A stretch of 64,000 nucleotides of DNA. Origin: Soonwooa buanensis (GTDB lineage: Bacteria > Bacteroidota > Bacteroidia > Flavobacteriales > Weeksellaceae). The translations under genes were made by a program, and so were the position numbers. The first letter of the stretch is position 1. The number at the start of each line of letters is the position of its first letter. The stretch covers positions 101,017-165,016 of the forward strand of contig NZ_FUYZ01000008.1 in the NCBI RefSeq assembly GCF_900167905.1, read 5' to 3'. Below, in pieces: positions 25,586 to 34,514 of the stretch. Under the pieces are notes generated by a model. The model was not told the DNA's origin, did no database searches, and saw only the letters and a list, made by a program, of their open reading frames with translations.

Positions 25586-26320
25586 ATGAAAAATATCCTA
25601 CTGAATCTTGTCGTACTGTTACTTTGCAACGCCAATATTTTTGCGCAGATCAAATCATTCACAGCAGTTATCAACGATTCCGATCATTATACCAATGTTC
25701 GCGCTTCTGAAAAGGGAAAAATAATTGATAAGCTTGTTGATGGACAAATGTTTTATGTTTTGAACGAAAATTCTGATCCAGATTGGTATCAGATTTCGTA
25801 TGCCGATCCAAAAGAACAAAAAAAGGATTTCGAACGTTTTTACAACAAAGTTAAAGAAGGCTACCTACACAAGAGTAAAGTCAAATTCTTGGATCAGCTA
25901 AAAAATCTATCGGTTAAAGAAATCAAAAATGGCTATATTTTCTTCGACGAAAATTTTAGTTTAGAAATGACTATAAAAGAATTTAATATTAAAAAACATA
26001 AAATAACGAAAAGCGATGGTCATTTTATTTCAAAAATTGACGACGCAAGACCTTGGGGAATCGACGGTGATATTCTTCCTGAAATGAATGAGTTAGACAA
26101 AGTGATTGTAACGTATAACAAAGTTAAAATTCCGTTTCCCAAAGAAGCCATCAAAAATATGTTTCAGTTTGCTATAAACACGAATTACATCGGCGTTTCG
26201 AAGCTGGACGATCGCACTTATTTCTTTTATTCACAAAACAGTGATGGCGCAGGCGCTTACGAAAGTGTTTGGAAAATAGTTGACGGAAAAGCCGTTCAGC
26301 AGTTGATTTCCACGTTTTAG
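25586..26320 (+). CDS. Secreted protein with SH3-like domain
   Basis: 244 residues with a signal peptide (LLNLVVLLLCNANIFAQ) and an N-terminal bacterial SH3-like domain (about 25-105: INDSDHYTNVRASEKGKIIDKLVDGQMFYVL, DWYQISYAD, GYLHKSKV). Such domains often bind peptidoglycan. The C-terminal 140 residues are an unassigned domain ending YFFYSQNSDGAGAYESVWKIVDGKAV. Its stop lies one base from the end of the convergent mutS. Confidence 0.78.
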   Translation: MKNILLNLVVLLLCNANIFAQIKSFTAVINDSDHYTNVRASEKGKIIDKLVDGQMFYVLNENSDPDWYQISYADPKEQKKDFERFYNKVKEGYLHKSKVKFLDQLKNLSVKEIKNGYIFFDENFSLEMTIKEFNIKKHKITKSDGHFISKIDDARPWGIDGDILPEMNELDKVIVTYNKVKIPFPKEAIKNMFQFAINTNYIGVSKLDDRTYFFYSQNSDGAGAYESVWKIVDGKAVQQLISTF

Positions 26321-26321
26321 A

Positions 26322-28916
26322 TTAACCACCAATCATTTTTTTGATGGAATTTAATTTCATCAAAGCTTCAATTGGCGTTAATGTATTAATGTCGATTTTT
26401 GTCAACTCTTCGCGAATATTTTCTAAAACGGGATCGTCCAATTGGAAGAAAGATAATTGCATGTTTTCTTCGGTCACACGTTTTATTTTTTCTCCAGAAT
26501 TCTCTGACGATGTTCTGTTGGATTCTAAAGTTTTTAAAATTTCGCCAGCTCTATTTACCACTTTTGAAGGCATTCCCGCCAATTTCGCAACATGAATACC
26601 AAAGCTGTGTTCGCTGCCGCCAGACACTAATTTTCTAAGAAAAATAATGTTGCCTTTATTCTCTTGGATTGACACGTGGAAGTTTTTGATACGCTCAAAA
26701 TTCAAGGTCATTTCGTTGAGCTCGTGGTAGTGTGTTGCAAACAAAGTTTTGGCTTGCGATGCGTGTTGATGAAGATATTCTGCAATTGCCCAAGCGATAG
26801 AAACACCATCATAAGTGGAGGTTCCACGACCGATTTCGTCTAGCAGAATAAGGCTTCGCTCCGAAATATTATTTAGGATATTCGCGGCTTCATTCATTTC
26901 CACCATAAAGGTAGATTCCCCCGCAGAGATGTTATCTGTGGCACCAACTCTCGTAAATATCTTGTCCAAAGTCCCAATTTCTGCATGTTTAGCAGGAACA
27001 AAACTTCCAATCTGTGCTAACAAAGCGATAATTGCAGTTTGTCTCAGAATCGCCGATTTACCCGCCATGTTGGGACCGGTTACCATAATAATCTGCTGCG
27101 AATCTTTATCTAAAAAAATATCATTCGGTATATATTTTTCACCGAGTGGAAGAGATTTTTCGATAATTGGATGGCGTCCCTCTTTGATGTCAATTGCAAA
27201 ACTATCATTAAGAATAGGCTTTGTATAATTGTCCTCAATGGCAAGATTTGATAACCCAACAGCGCAATCCAATTCGGCAACGAGACGCGAGTTTTCTTGG
27301 ATTTGGTCGATGTAGATTAATACTTCTTCGCAAGAATTTCTATAGAGTTGAAGTTCCAGTTGCGATATTTTTTCTTCGGCACCGAGAATTTGACTTTCGT
27401 ATTCTTTAAGTTCTTCGGTGATGTAACGCTCAGCATTTACCAAAGTTTGTTTTCTAATCCAATCCTCAGGAACTTTGTCTTTATGTGTGTTTCGGACTTC
27501 AATATAATAGCCAAAAACATTATTAAAATCTATTTTTAAACTTGAAATTCCTGTGCGTTCAATTTCTCGTGCGCACATATCATCCAAAAAGCCACGACCT
27601 TTACTTTGCAAACCGCGCAAGTGATCCAGCTCTTCAGAAATCCCTGTTTTAATGACATTTCCTTTGTTGATGTTAACAGGCAAATCTTCGTTAAGGTGCA
27701 TTTGCAAATAACGGATGAGGTCTTCCATATTATTGAAAGGATTAATCCATGCCAATACATCGGGGAAATTGTGGAGTTTGGCTTTTATCTCCTGAATATT
27801 GATAATCGATTGACGAAGATAACCTAATTCTTTCGGTGAAATCTTCTCTGCGGCTAGTTTACCAACCAATCTATCCAAATCCGAAATGCCTTTTAGAAGT
27901 TCTTCTATTTCGTATTTTAAATGATCTTCTTTGTTTAAAAACTCAATCAGGCTAAGTCTTCTATTGATGTCGCTGATGTTTTTTAATGGTAAAATCAAAC
28001 GTCTTCTCAACAAACGTCCGCCCATTGGCGTTTTCGATTTATCAATGATGTCGAGTAAAGATTTACCTTGATAATTTGATGAGTAAACGATTTCTAAATT
28101 TCTTAAAGTGAAATTATCCATCATCAAATAATCATCTTGAGGAATATTTTGGATTTTGGTGATGTGTTGCAAAAGTGCATGATGCGTATCTTCTACCAAA
28201 TAAGCGAAAATAGCGCCAGCAGCTGTTACGCCTAATTTTTGATCTTCAATTCCGAAACCTTTTAACGAGTTGGTTTTGAAATGTGATGTTAGCTTTTCGT
28301 AAGCATAATTATATTGATAAGCCCAATCTTCTAGTTTAAAAGAGTTTTTATTTTTTAATTGACTTGGTAATTCCGAAGTTCGTTGATAAATAATTTCGCT
28401 TGGATCAAATGTATGTACAATGTGTAAAAGCTTTTCCAATGGACCTTCGCTTACCAAAAATTCTCCAGTCGAAACGTCAACCAAAGCCATTCCGAATTTT
28501 TCTTTTTCCTTGTGAAGTGAAAGTAGGAAGTTGTTTTTCTTCGATGTTAAAACTTGATCGTTAAAGGTAACTCCCGGCGTTACCAATTCTGTCACACCAC
28601 GTTTAACAATACCTTTCACCATTTTTGGATCTTCCAATTGATCGCAAATAGCAACACGCATCCCAGCGCGTACCAACTTAGGAAGATAAGAATCTACAGA
28701 GTGGTGCGGAAAGCCTGCCAACTCGATGTGACCATCGCCGTTAGCACGTTTGGTTAAAACAATTCCTAAAATCTGTGAGGTTTTGATGGCATCTTGGCCA
28801 AAAGTTTCGTAGAAGTCGCCAACACGAAATAGCAACAAAGCGTCTGGATATTTAGCTTTTATCGTATTATATTGACCCATCAACGGAGTTTCTTTCTTTG
28901 CCTTTGCCATAATCAA
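26322..28916 (-). CDS. mutS: DNA mismatch repair protein MutS
   Basis: 864 residues. Recognises mismatches and small loops and recruits MutL. The N-terminal mismatch-binding domain has the Phe-X-Glu wedge (F35-Y-E37, in RVGDFYETFG). The connector, lever and clamp domains follow, then the ATPase with Walker A GPNMAGKS, Walker B LILLDEIGRGTSTYDG and the Asn/His loop LFATHYHELNEM. The length is that of canonical MutS1. The start could be the first ATG (28916) or the ATG two codons later. Monocistronic. Confidence 0.97.
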   Translation of the reverse strand: MIMAKAKKETPLMGQYNTIKAKYPDALLLFRVGDFYETFGQDAIKTSQILGIVLTKRANGDGHIELAGFPHHSVDSYLPKLVRAGMRVAICDQLEDPKMVKGIVKRGVTELVTPGVTFNDQVLTSKKNNFLLSLHKEKEKFGMALVDVSTGEFLVSEGPLEKLLHIVHTFDPSEIIYQRTSELPSQLKNKNSFKLEDWAYQYNYAYEKLTSHFKTNSLKGFGIEDQKLGVTAAGAIFAYLVEDTHHALLQHITKIQNIPQDDYLMMDNFTLRNLEIVYSSNYQGKSLLDIIDKSKTPMGGRLLRRRLILPLKNISDINRRLSLIEFLNKEDHLKYEIEELLKGISDLDRLVGKLAAEKISPKELGYLRQSIINIQEIKAKLHNFPDVLAWINPFNNMEDLIRYLQMHLNEDLPVNINKGNVIKTGISEELDHLRGLQSKGRGFLDDMCAREIERTGISSLKIDFNNVFGYYIEVRNTHKDKVPEDWIRKQTLVNAERYITEELKEYESQILGAEEKISQLELQLYRNSCEEVLIYIDQIQENSRLVAELDCAVGLSNLAIEDNYTKPILNDSFAIDIKEGRHPIIEKSLPLGEKYIPNDIFLDKDSQQIIMVTGPNMAGKSAILRQTAIIALLAQIGSFVPAKHAEIGTLDKIFTRVGATDNISAGESTFMVEMNEAANILNNISERSLILLDEIGRGTSTYDGVSIAWAIAEYLHQHASQAKTLFATHYHELNEMTLNFERIKNFHVSIQENKGNIIFLRKLVSGGSEHSFGIHVAKLAGMPSKVVNRAGEILKTLESNRTSSENSGEKIKRVTEENMQLSFFQLDDPVLENIREELTKIDINTLTPIEALMKLNSIKKMIGG

Positions 28917-29018
28917 AAATTGGATTTCAAAAGTACGAAATTCGTTTAGGCTTCAAAAGTTTCGACCAGAATTAACAGAAATTATCTTTTTGGAGAAGAC
29001 AAAAAAAGATAGAATTTT

Positions 29019-29026
29019 TATCTTTG
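29019..29026 (+). promoter_or_regulatory. Possible -7 element TATCTTTG
   Basis: A perfect TAnnTTTG only 8 nt before the bestrophin start at 29035, predicting a nearly leaderless mRNA. The nearest upstream TTG is 26 bp away, too far for a standard -33. Confidence 0.4.
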
Positions 29027-29034
29027 TCGTTACG

Positions 29035-29913
29035 ATGCGTATATATAACACCAAAGACTTTCTAAAAACCGTTCTGAGTTTACACAAAACAGATACGCTG
29101 AAGTTATTGTTTCCGACAATGTTGTTAGTAGGTTTGTATTCTTACGGCATCGCTTATTTAGAAATCGAATATCTAGATTTGACGAGCAAATCGACGGTTA
29201 CTAATGTCGGTTTGGTGCACAGTATGTTGGGGTTTGTACTTTCTTTGCTGTTGGTTTTTAGGACAAATACCGCCTACGACCGTTGGTGGGAAGGACGAAA
29301 GCTTTGGGGCAAATTGGTAAATGACACTCGGAATTTTGCGATCAAAATCAATGCAATTATACCAAAAGAAGAACAACATCACAAAGATCAAATTGCAAAA
29401 TATCTACGATATTTTCCTTTATTTCTGGCGAAACATCTTTCTAAAGAATCCACTAGATTGGCTTTGGATGAAGAGTTTTCGAAACTGGAAGAAGGATTAA
29501 AACACCATGCGCCGATTGAGTTGGCTTCTATTTTAATGCAAAAAATAAAGCAACTTAACAGAGAAGGCATTATTACAGATGTTGATTATTTGTTTTTAGA
29601 GAATCAGTTATCGGGTTTTCTAGAGCTTACTGGTGGTTGCGAACGAATTAAAAATACACCAATTCCATATTCTTATTCATCGTTTATCAAAAAGTTTATT
29701 TTGCTTTTTGTGTTGGCATTGCCAGTGGCTTATGTAATTAATATTGGATATTTTATGGTGCCTTTGACCATGTTTATTTACTATGTTTTGATGAGTTTGG
29801 AGATTATCGCGGAAGAAATCGAAGATCCATTTAATAATGATGTTAACGATGTCCCGATGGAGACTTTGGCTCAGAATATTGGTAAAAACGTGGATTTAAT
29901 ATTTAAAAAATAG
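29035..29913 (+). CDS. Bestrophin-family ion channel
   Basis: 292 residues from the ATG at 29035; the longer reading adds 15 residues that overlap the promoter-like TATCTTTG. Four main membrane spans are visible. The strongest signature is the bestrophin block LVFRTNTAYDRWWEGRKLWGKLVNDTRNFA, then RIKNTPIPYSYSSFIKKFILLFVLALPVAY and the acidic VPLTMFIYYVLMSLEIIAEEIEDPFNNDVNDVP. Bacterial bestrophins form pentameric channels, cation-selective in the structurally studied homologue. Three bases separate it from the methyltransferase, so they are probably co-transcribed. Confidence 0.9.
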   Translation: MRIYNTKDFLKTVLSLHKTDTLKLLFPTMLLVGLYSYGIAYLEIEYLDLTSKSTVTNVGLVHSMLGFVLSLLLVFRTNTAYDRWWEGRKLWGKLVNDTRNFAIKINAIIPKEEQHHKDQIAKYLRYFPLFLAKHLSKESTRLALDEEFSKLEEGLKHHAPIELASILMQKIKQLNREGIITDVDYLFLENQLSGFLELTGGCERIKNTPIPYSYSSFIKKFILLFVLALPVAYVINIGYFMVPLTMFIYYVLMSLEIIAEEIEDPFNNDVNDVPMETLAQNIGKNVDLIFKK

Positions 29914-29916
29914 ATT

Positions 29917-30450
29917 GTGGCTAGAAAATTAAAACTAGAAGAACTAGGAAGAATCGATGTCGAAACTTTTAAGGAAACAGAGAAAATTCCTTTAGTTGTT
30001 GTGTTGGATAATGTAAGAAGTATGCACAATGTTGGCGCAGCATTTCGTACGGCTGATGCTTTTTTAATTGAAAAAATTATCTTGTGTGGCATAACACCAC
30101 AACCGCCACATCGCGAAATTCACAAAGCCGCTCTAGGCGCCACCGAAAGTGTAACTTGGGAATATGAGGAAGATGTGAAGTCGACGATCAAGAAATTGCA
30201 AGTCGACGATTTCGTAGTTTGTGGTATCGAACAGACCACCGACAGCGTGCTTCTAACAGATTTTGAAATAAATAAGGATAAAAAATACGCCTTAGTTCTC
30301 GGAAATGAAGTAGATGGCATCAGTGATGAGATTGTTTCGGATTGTGATGTTTTACTAGAAATTCCACAACTTGGGACGAAGCATTCACTTAATGTAAGTG
30401 TGTGTGGAGGCATTGTTATGTGGGAATTTGCGAAAGCGCTAGGTCTATAA
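29917..30450 (+). CDS. SpoU/TrmH-family RNA 2'-O-methyltransferase
   Basis: 177 residues from a GTG start. SAM-dependent SPOUT enzyme methylating a ribose in tRNA or rRNA; the target nucleotide cannot be told. The three family motifs are present: motif 1 LDNVRSMHNVGAAFRTADAF, motif 2 LVLGNEVDGISDE, motif 3 IPQLGTKHSLNVSVCGGIVMWEF, which form the trefoil knot. No N-terminal L30e-like substrate domain, so a minimal TrmL/TrmH-like form. Three bases after the bestrophin stop. Confidence 0.9.
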   Translation: MARKLKLEELGRIDVETFKETEKIPLVVVLDNVRSMHNVGAAFRTADAFLIEKIILCGITPQPPHREIHKAALGATESVTWEYEEDVKSTIKKLQVDDFVVCGIEQTTDSVLLTDFEINKDKKYALVLGNEVDGISDEIVSDCDVLLEIPQLGTKHSLNVSVCGGIVMWEFAKALGL

Positions 30451-30459
30451 AAACAAAAA

Positions 30460-30485
30460 ACTGCATTAGCAATTGCCAGTGCAGT
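30460..30485. repeat. 26-bp near-perfect palindrome
   Basis: The two 13-bp arms (ACTGCATTAGCAA and TTGCCAGTGCAGT) pair at 12 of 13 positions, counting one G-T. It starts 10 bp after the methyltransferase stop and has an upstream A-run but no downstream T-run. A minus-strand terminator or a protein/RNA site is possible. An 11-codon ORF (30513-30548, MKGDKGKLFIF) follows. Confidence 0.5.
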
Positions 30486-30703
30486 TCGAAATAAATCTAA
30501 TAAAAAGTAAAAATGAAAGGCGACAAAGGTAAGCTTTTTATTTTTTAAAAACCAAATGTTTTAATAAAAAGTTATTCGAAGAATACTAAATTGTGGAATG
30601 TTTGATATTTCCTTCCAGAATTGCGAAAGGATTTAATATAAAAATTTCATCAAAAATTATAAACAGACTCTAAGAATTCGAATGCTTTTTTTAACTTAGC
30701 AAT

Positions 30704-31357
30704 ATGTATATAAAAGACTATTTGTCCAAAGATTTTCCTGCGTTCAGCATTTCCGACTCTATTGAAGAAGCTTCGGAGTTGGCAAAGGAATTTGGATACT
30801 CACATATTTTCATAAAAAAGAAGGGCATCTACATGGGTGCGCTTAGTCAATCTTTTTTGGAAGATAGTCCAGAAGGACAGTTGGGAAGTCTTGCGATGCA
30901 CTTTGAGAAATTTGCGATTTCGGAAGATAGTAACATTTGGGATTCTATTAAGTTGTTTCATACTTTTAATACCAATGTTGTCCCAGTTATTAATAGTGAC
31001 GAAAAATTTCTCGGCTATATCTGTTGTGATGATATCTTTAGCGAGTTTTCAAAATATCCAATATTTTCGGAAGCAGGCGCTATATTGACAGTGCAAACCA
31101 ACAGTTTACATTATTCGATGGTGGAAGTGGCTAAGATTATCGAAAGTAACAATTCTAAACTTTATGGCTGTTTTATAACGGCTGTTAAAGAAGATCACAT
31201 CGAATTAACTTTAAAAATAAGTCAGGACAATCTTAGCTCTATTGATGAGACTTTTGAGCGTTTTGGATATACCGTGATTAATAAATTTTATAACGATCAA
31301 AAAGAAGATCTGTTAAAAGATCGCTTTGGATTTTTCCAAAAATACTTGGAGTTTTAG
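30704..31357 (+). CDS. CBS-domain protein
   Basis: 217 residues. The N-terminal half holds a CBS pair (about 1-125: IKDYLSKDFPAFSISDSIEEASELAKEFGYSHIFI and DSIKLFHTFNTNVVPVINSDEKFLGYICCDDIF). The C-terminal half is an ACT-like alpha/beta region (AILTVQTNSLHYSMVEVAKIIESNNSKLYGCFIT). CBS pairs sense adenine nucleotides. The NAD kinase gene begins 3 bp after its stop, so a nucleotide-sensing role next to NADP synthesis is plausible. TAACTTAG just upstream is a one-mismatch -7 element. Confidence 0.87.
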   Translation: MYIKDYLSKDFPAFSISDSIEEASELAKEFGYSHIFIKKKGIYMGALSQSFLEDSPEGQLGSLAMHFEKFAISEDSNIWDSIKLFHTFNTNVVPVINSDEKFLGYICCDDIFSEFSKYPIFSEAGAILTVQTNSLHYSMVEVAKIIESNNSKLYGCFITAVKEDHIELTLKISQDNLSSIDETFERFGYTVINKFYNDQKEDLLKDRFGFFQKYLEF

Positions 31358-31360
31358 GCT

Positions 31361-32230
31361 ATGGTTGCAGCAATATATTCTCAAAAGAAAGATTTTGATA
31401 GCTTTTTGTATCTCAATAAGTTTATCTCGGAGTTGGAGTTAAGACACATCCCAATTGTGTTGCATGCAGACATGGCAAAAAACATGAAATTCTCTAGTAG
31501 TTACGACACATTTCGAACTAAAGAAGATCTAAAGGCTAAAGGCGTGGACTATGTTTTCAGTTTTGGAGGTGATGGGACAATCCTTAGTGCGATGTCTTTT
31601 ATCCAAGAATTGGAAATTCCGATTGTTGGGATTAACATGGGAAGATTAGGCTTTTTGGCTAATTTTAAAAAAGAGGAAATCTTTAAAGAGATTGATGTTA
31701 TCTTAAAAGGCGACTACACCATCAGCAAACGAAGTACTATAAAAGTAACGACTTCGAAACCTAATTCTATTGATTTTCCGTACGCGTTGAATGATGTGAC
31801 CTTGTCGCGACAAGAAACAACATCCATGATCACGATTGATTCTTTTATTAATGATGATTTCCTGAATGTCTTTTGGGGCGATGGTTTGATTATTTCGACG
31901 CCGACAGGTTCTACAGCTTATTCTTTGAGCTGTGGTGGTCCGATTATTTCGCCGACCAATGATAATTTTGTTATCACGCCGATTGCGCCACACAATCTTA
32001 ACGTTCGTCCTTTGATTGTTAATGATGATGCAAGAATCACATTAAATGTCGAAAGCCGATCAACACAGTTTACTTTGTCGTTGGATTCGCGATTGTATTA
32101 TATGGACATCGGTAACGAAATCTATCTTGAAAAAGGGGATTTTTGTCTAAATCTTATTATTCCGAATAATTTTAGTTTCTACGAAACCATTCGTCAAAAA
32201 CTGCTTTGGGGTATTGATAAAAGAAACTAA
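31361..32230 (+). CDS. nadK: NAD kinase
   Basis: 289 residues. Phosphorylates NAD to NADP using ATP (EC 2.7.1.23). The diagnostic GGDGT is at 69-73 (FSFGGDGTIL). VGINMGRLGFLANF, the NDVTLSR block, DGLIISTPTGSTAYSLSCGGPI and PHNLNVRPLIV complete the active site. Length is normal. Second gene of a pair with the CBS protein (3 bp apart). The GC-rich repeat copy B begins 7 bp after its stop. Confidence 0.96.
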   Translation: MVAAIYSQKKDFDSFLYLNKFISELELRHIPIVLHADMAKNMKFSSSYDTFRTKEDLKAKGVDYVFSFGGDGTILSAMSFIQELEIPIVGINMGRLGFLANFKKEEIFKEIDVILKGDYTISKRSTIKVTTSKPNSIDFPYALNDVTLSRQETTSMITIDSFINDDFLNVFWGDGLIISTPTGSTAYSLSCGGPIISPTNDNFVITPIAPHNLNVRPLIVNDDARITLNVESRSTQFTLSLDSRLYYMDIGNEIYLEKGDFCLNLIIPNNFSFYETIRQKLLWGIDKRN

Positions 32231-32236
32231 TATTTC

Positions 32237-32395
32237 GCAATAGGGATGGAAGCGGCATCCTTTGACCGGAGTGAGGCGGCGGAGCGCAGCGGAGCCGACC
32301 GAGCGGAGGGAAAAGATACAGCGGACAGCCCGACCTTGGCATTACTAGGTGCTGCAAAAACCTAGGAAAATGACAAGGGATTGCCCTAGAAAAAA
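32237..32395 (+). repeat. GC-rich structured interspersed repeat, copy B
   Basis: The 99-bp core at 32237-32335 aligns without gaps to copy A. The tail to 32395 ends in GCCCTAGAAAAAA, which is shared with copy C. The outer stem CTTT...AAAG and central GGAGCG/CGCTCC-type repeats suggest a fold. It sits between nadK and fbaA; fbaA then needs its own promoter, perhaps at 32423-32430 (TAAATTAG, one mismatch). Confidence 0.8.
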
Positions 32396-32464
32396 TCATG
32401 ATTCGGATTTGTGAATTATTCGTAAATTAGCAAACTAAAATAAATCTATTAAAAAACATTAATT

Positions 32465-33532
32465 ATGAGTAGAAAGTTTCCGGCTGGTGTAGCCACAGGA
32501 TCTTTGGTAACAGAAATTTTTGATTACGCAAAAGAGAATCAATTTGCACTTCCTGCAGTTAACGTTATTGGATCTAGCAATGTTAACGCAACTATGGAAA
32601 CCGCTGCTAAGCTAAACGCGCCGGTAATCATTCAGTTTTCTAACGGAGGAGCAGCTTTTAATGCAGGTAAAGGACTTTCTAACGATGGACAAAAATCTGC
32701 AATTCTTGGCGCTATTGCTGGTGCTAAGCATATCCACACTTTGGCAGAAGCTTATGGTGCAACGGTTATCCTACATACGGACCACTGTGCAAAGAAATTG
32801 TTGCCTTGGATCGATGGATTGATGGATGCTAACGAAGCTTTCTATAAAGAAACTGGTAAGTCTTTGTACTCGTCTCACATGTTGGATCTTTCTGAAGAGC
32901 CTCTAGATGAGAACTTGAGCATCTCTGCGGAATATTTCCAAAGAATGGCAAAACTAGGTATGACACTAGAAGTTGAAATCGGGGTAACAGGTGGAGAAGA
33001 AGATGGTGTTGATAACTCTAGTGTTGATAATTCTTTGCTATACACTCAGCCAGAAGATGTTGCTTTGACTTATGAAAAACTAAAAGCTATCTCTGATAAC
33101 TTTACTATTGCTGCGGCATTTGGTAATGTACACGGTGTTTACAAGCCAGGTAACGTAGTTCTTACACCGAAAATCTTGGATAACTCTCAGAAGTATGTAC
33201 AAGAGAAATTCGGAACTGGAGCTAAGCCTGTTAACTTTGTATTCCACGGTGGATCAGGATCTACACTAGAAGAAATCCGTGAAGCGATTAGCTACGGTGT
33301 TGTAAAAATGAATATCGATACAGATCTTCAGTTTGCTTATACTGAAGGTGTGAGAGATTATATGACAGGAAAAATCGACTACTTAAGAACTCAGATTGGT
33401 AACCCAGACGGTGCAGATTCTCCTAACAAGAAATTCTACGACCCAAGAGTATGGTTGAGAAAAGGTGAAGATACTTTCTCTGCGCGTTTGGTACAAGCTT
33501 TCGAAGATCTTAACAACGTCAACACACTTTAA
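32465..33532 (+). CDS. fbaA: Class II fructose-bisphosphate aldolase
   Basis: 355 residues. Reversibly splits fructose 1,6-bisphosphate into two trioses (EC 4.1.2.13). The zinc site is visible as LHTDHCAKK (about residue 105), and further ligands are in the AFGNVHGVY and FHGGSGS (about 260) motifs. VNFVFHGGSGSTLEEI and MNIDTDLQFAY form the phosphate site. The length and the KKFYDPRVWLRKGE end match the IIA (E. coli FbaA-like) subclass. Codon use looks like that of a highly expressed gene. Confidence 0.96.
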   Translation: MSRKFPAGVATGSLVTEIFDYAKENQFALPAVNVIGSSNVNATMETAAKLNAPVIIQFSNGGAAFNAGKGLSNDGQKSAILGAIAGAKHIHTLAEAYGATVILHTDHCAKKLLPWIDGLMDANEAFYKETGKSLYSSHMLDLSEEPLDENLSISAEYFQRMAKLGMTLEVEIGVTGGEEDGVDNSSVDNSLLYTQPEDVALTYEKLKAISDNFTIAAAFGNVHGVYKPGNVVLTPKILDNSQKYVQEKFGTGAKPVNFVFHGGSGSTLEEIREAISYGVVKMNIDTDLQFAYTEGVRDYMTGKIDYLRTQIGNPDGADSPNKKFYDPRVWLRKGEDTFSARLVQAFEDLNNVNTL

Positions 33533-33538
33533 TAAATT

Positions 33539-33616
33539 TGTAAAATGTAGAATGTACAAAGTATAAAGTAACTAAAATGCTTTTGATTTGTACATTTTAC
33601 ATAATACATTCTACAT
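33539..33616. repeat. Nested imperfect inverted repeat upstream of accD
   Basis: The left side TGTAAAATGTA (33539-33549) overlaps ATGTAGAATGTA (33545-33556). The right side has their exact complements, TACATTTTACA (33591-33601) and TACATTCTACAT (33605-33616). The right side ends 14 nt before the accD start and could form a leader hairpin. Confidence 0.5.
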
Positions 33617-33629
33617 AAATATAGATAAA

Positions 33630-34481
33630 ATGGCATTTGATTGGTTTAAACGAAAAGCGCAAAATATTACAACCTCTACTGAGGACAAAAAAGATCTTCC
33701 TAAAGGTCTATGGCACAAGACTCCCACAGGGAAAATTATCGAAGCTGAAGAGCTAAAAGCGAACAATTATGTCTCGCCAGAAGATGGTTTCCATGTAAGA
33801 ATCGGAAGTAGAGAATATTTTGATATTTTATTTGATGATCAAAAGTTTGAAGAACTTGATGCTAATGTAGAAAGTGTTGATATTCTTAAATTTAAAGATA
33901 CAAAAGCCTACACAGATCGTCTTAAAGAAGTAAAAGCTAAAACCAAACTTAACGATTCTGTACGTAACGGAACAGGGAAGGTTAATGGCGTAGAAATGGT
34001 AGTGTCTTGTATGGATTTCGCGTTTATTGGAGGATCTTTGGGTTCTGTAATGGGCGAAAAAATCAAACGAGCTATCGATTATGCTATGAAGCACAAACTG
34101 CCTTTCATGATTATTTGTCAATCGGGTGGTGCGCGTATGCAAGAGGCTGCTTATTCTCTAATGCAAATGGCGAAAGTACAAGCTAAATTGGCGCAATTGT
34201 CAAATGCTGGTCTTCCGTATATCGCTTATCTTACCGATCCAACTTTTGGTGGTGTAACGGCGTCTTTTGCAATGACAGCAGATATTATTATTGCGGAACC
34301 TGGCGCTTTGATCGGTTTTGCGGGACCTCGTGTTATCCGCGAAACAATTGGACGCGATTTGCCAGAAGGTTTCCAAACGGCAGAATTCTTACAAGAGAAA
34401 GGTTTTGTAGATTTTATTGTTAAACGAACAGAGGTTAAAGAAGTGCTCGCAAAAACGATAAAGTTGTTGATGCACGCTTAA
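33630..34481 (+). CDS. accD: Acetyl-CoA carboxylase carboxyltransferase subunit beta, zinc-ribbon-less
   Basis: 283 residues from the ATG at 33630 (MAFDWFKRK); the earlier start reads through the inverted repeat. With AccA it moves the carboxyl group from biotin to acetyl-CoA, the first step of fatty-acid synthesis. The catalytic crotonase-like core is intact ([65 protein letters not shown]). The N-terminal segment that in E. coli holds a Cys4 zinc ribbon is colinear here ([15 protein letters not shown]...[15 protein letters not shown]) but has no cysteine. I believe this is common in Flavobacteriia. A terminator follows. Confidence 0.94.
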   Translation: MAFDWFKRKAQNITTSTEDKKDLPKGLWHKTPTGKIIEAEELKANNYVSPEDGFHVRIGSREYFDILFDDQKFEELDANVESVDILKFKDTKAYTDRLKEVKAKTKLNDSVRNGTGKVNGVEMVVSCMDFAFIGGSLGSVMGEKIKRAIDYAMKHKLPFMIICQSGGARMQEAAYSLMQMAKVQAKLAQLSNAGLPYIAYLTDPTFGGVTASFAMTADIIIAEPGALIGFAGPRVIRETIGRDLPEGFQTAEFLQEKGFVDFIVKRTEVKEVLAKTIKLLMHA

Positions 34482-34486
34482 AATAT

Positions 34487-34508
34487 AACTCTCACGAAAG
34501 TGGGAGTT
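34487..34508 (+). terminator. accD terminator
   Basis: The stem AACTCTCAC/GTGGGAGTT with a GAAA loop and a T-run, ending 6 nt before the next ATG at 34515. Confidence 0.75.
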
Positions 34509-34514
34509 TTTTGT

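Noticed and set aside
26815..27228. 137-codon plus-strand ORF within mutS
   Set aside because: Complementary to the conserved ATPase region of MutS; no start context or domain of its own.
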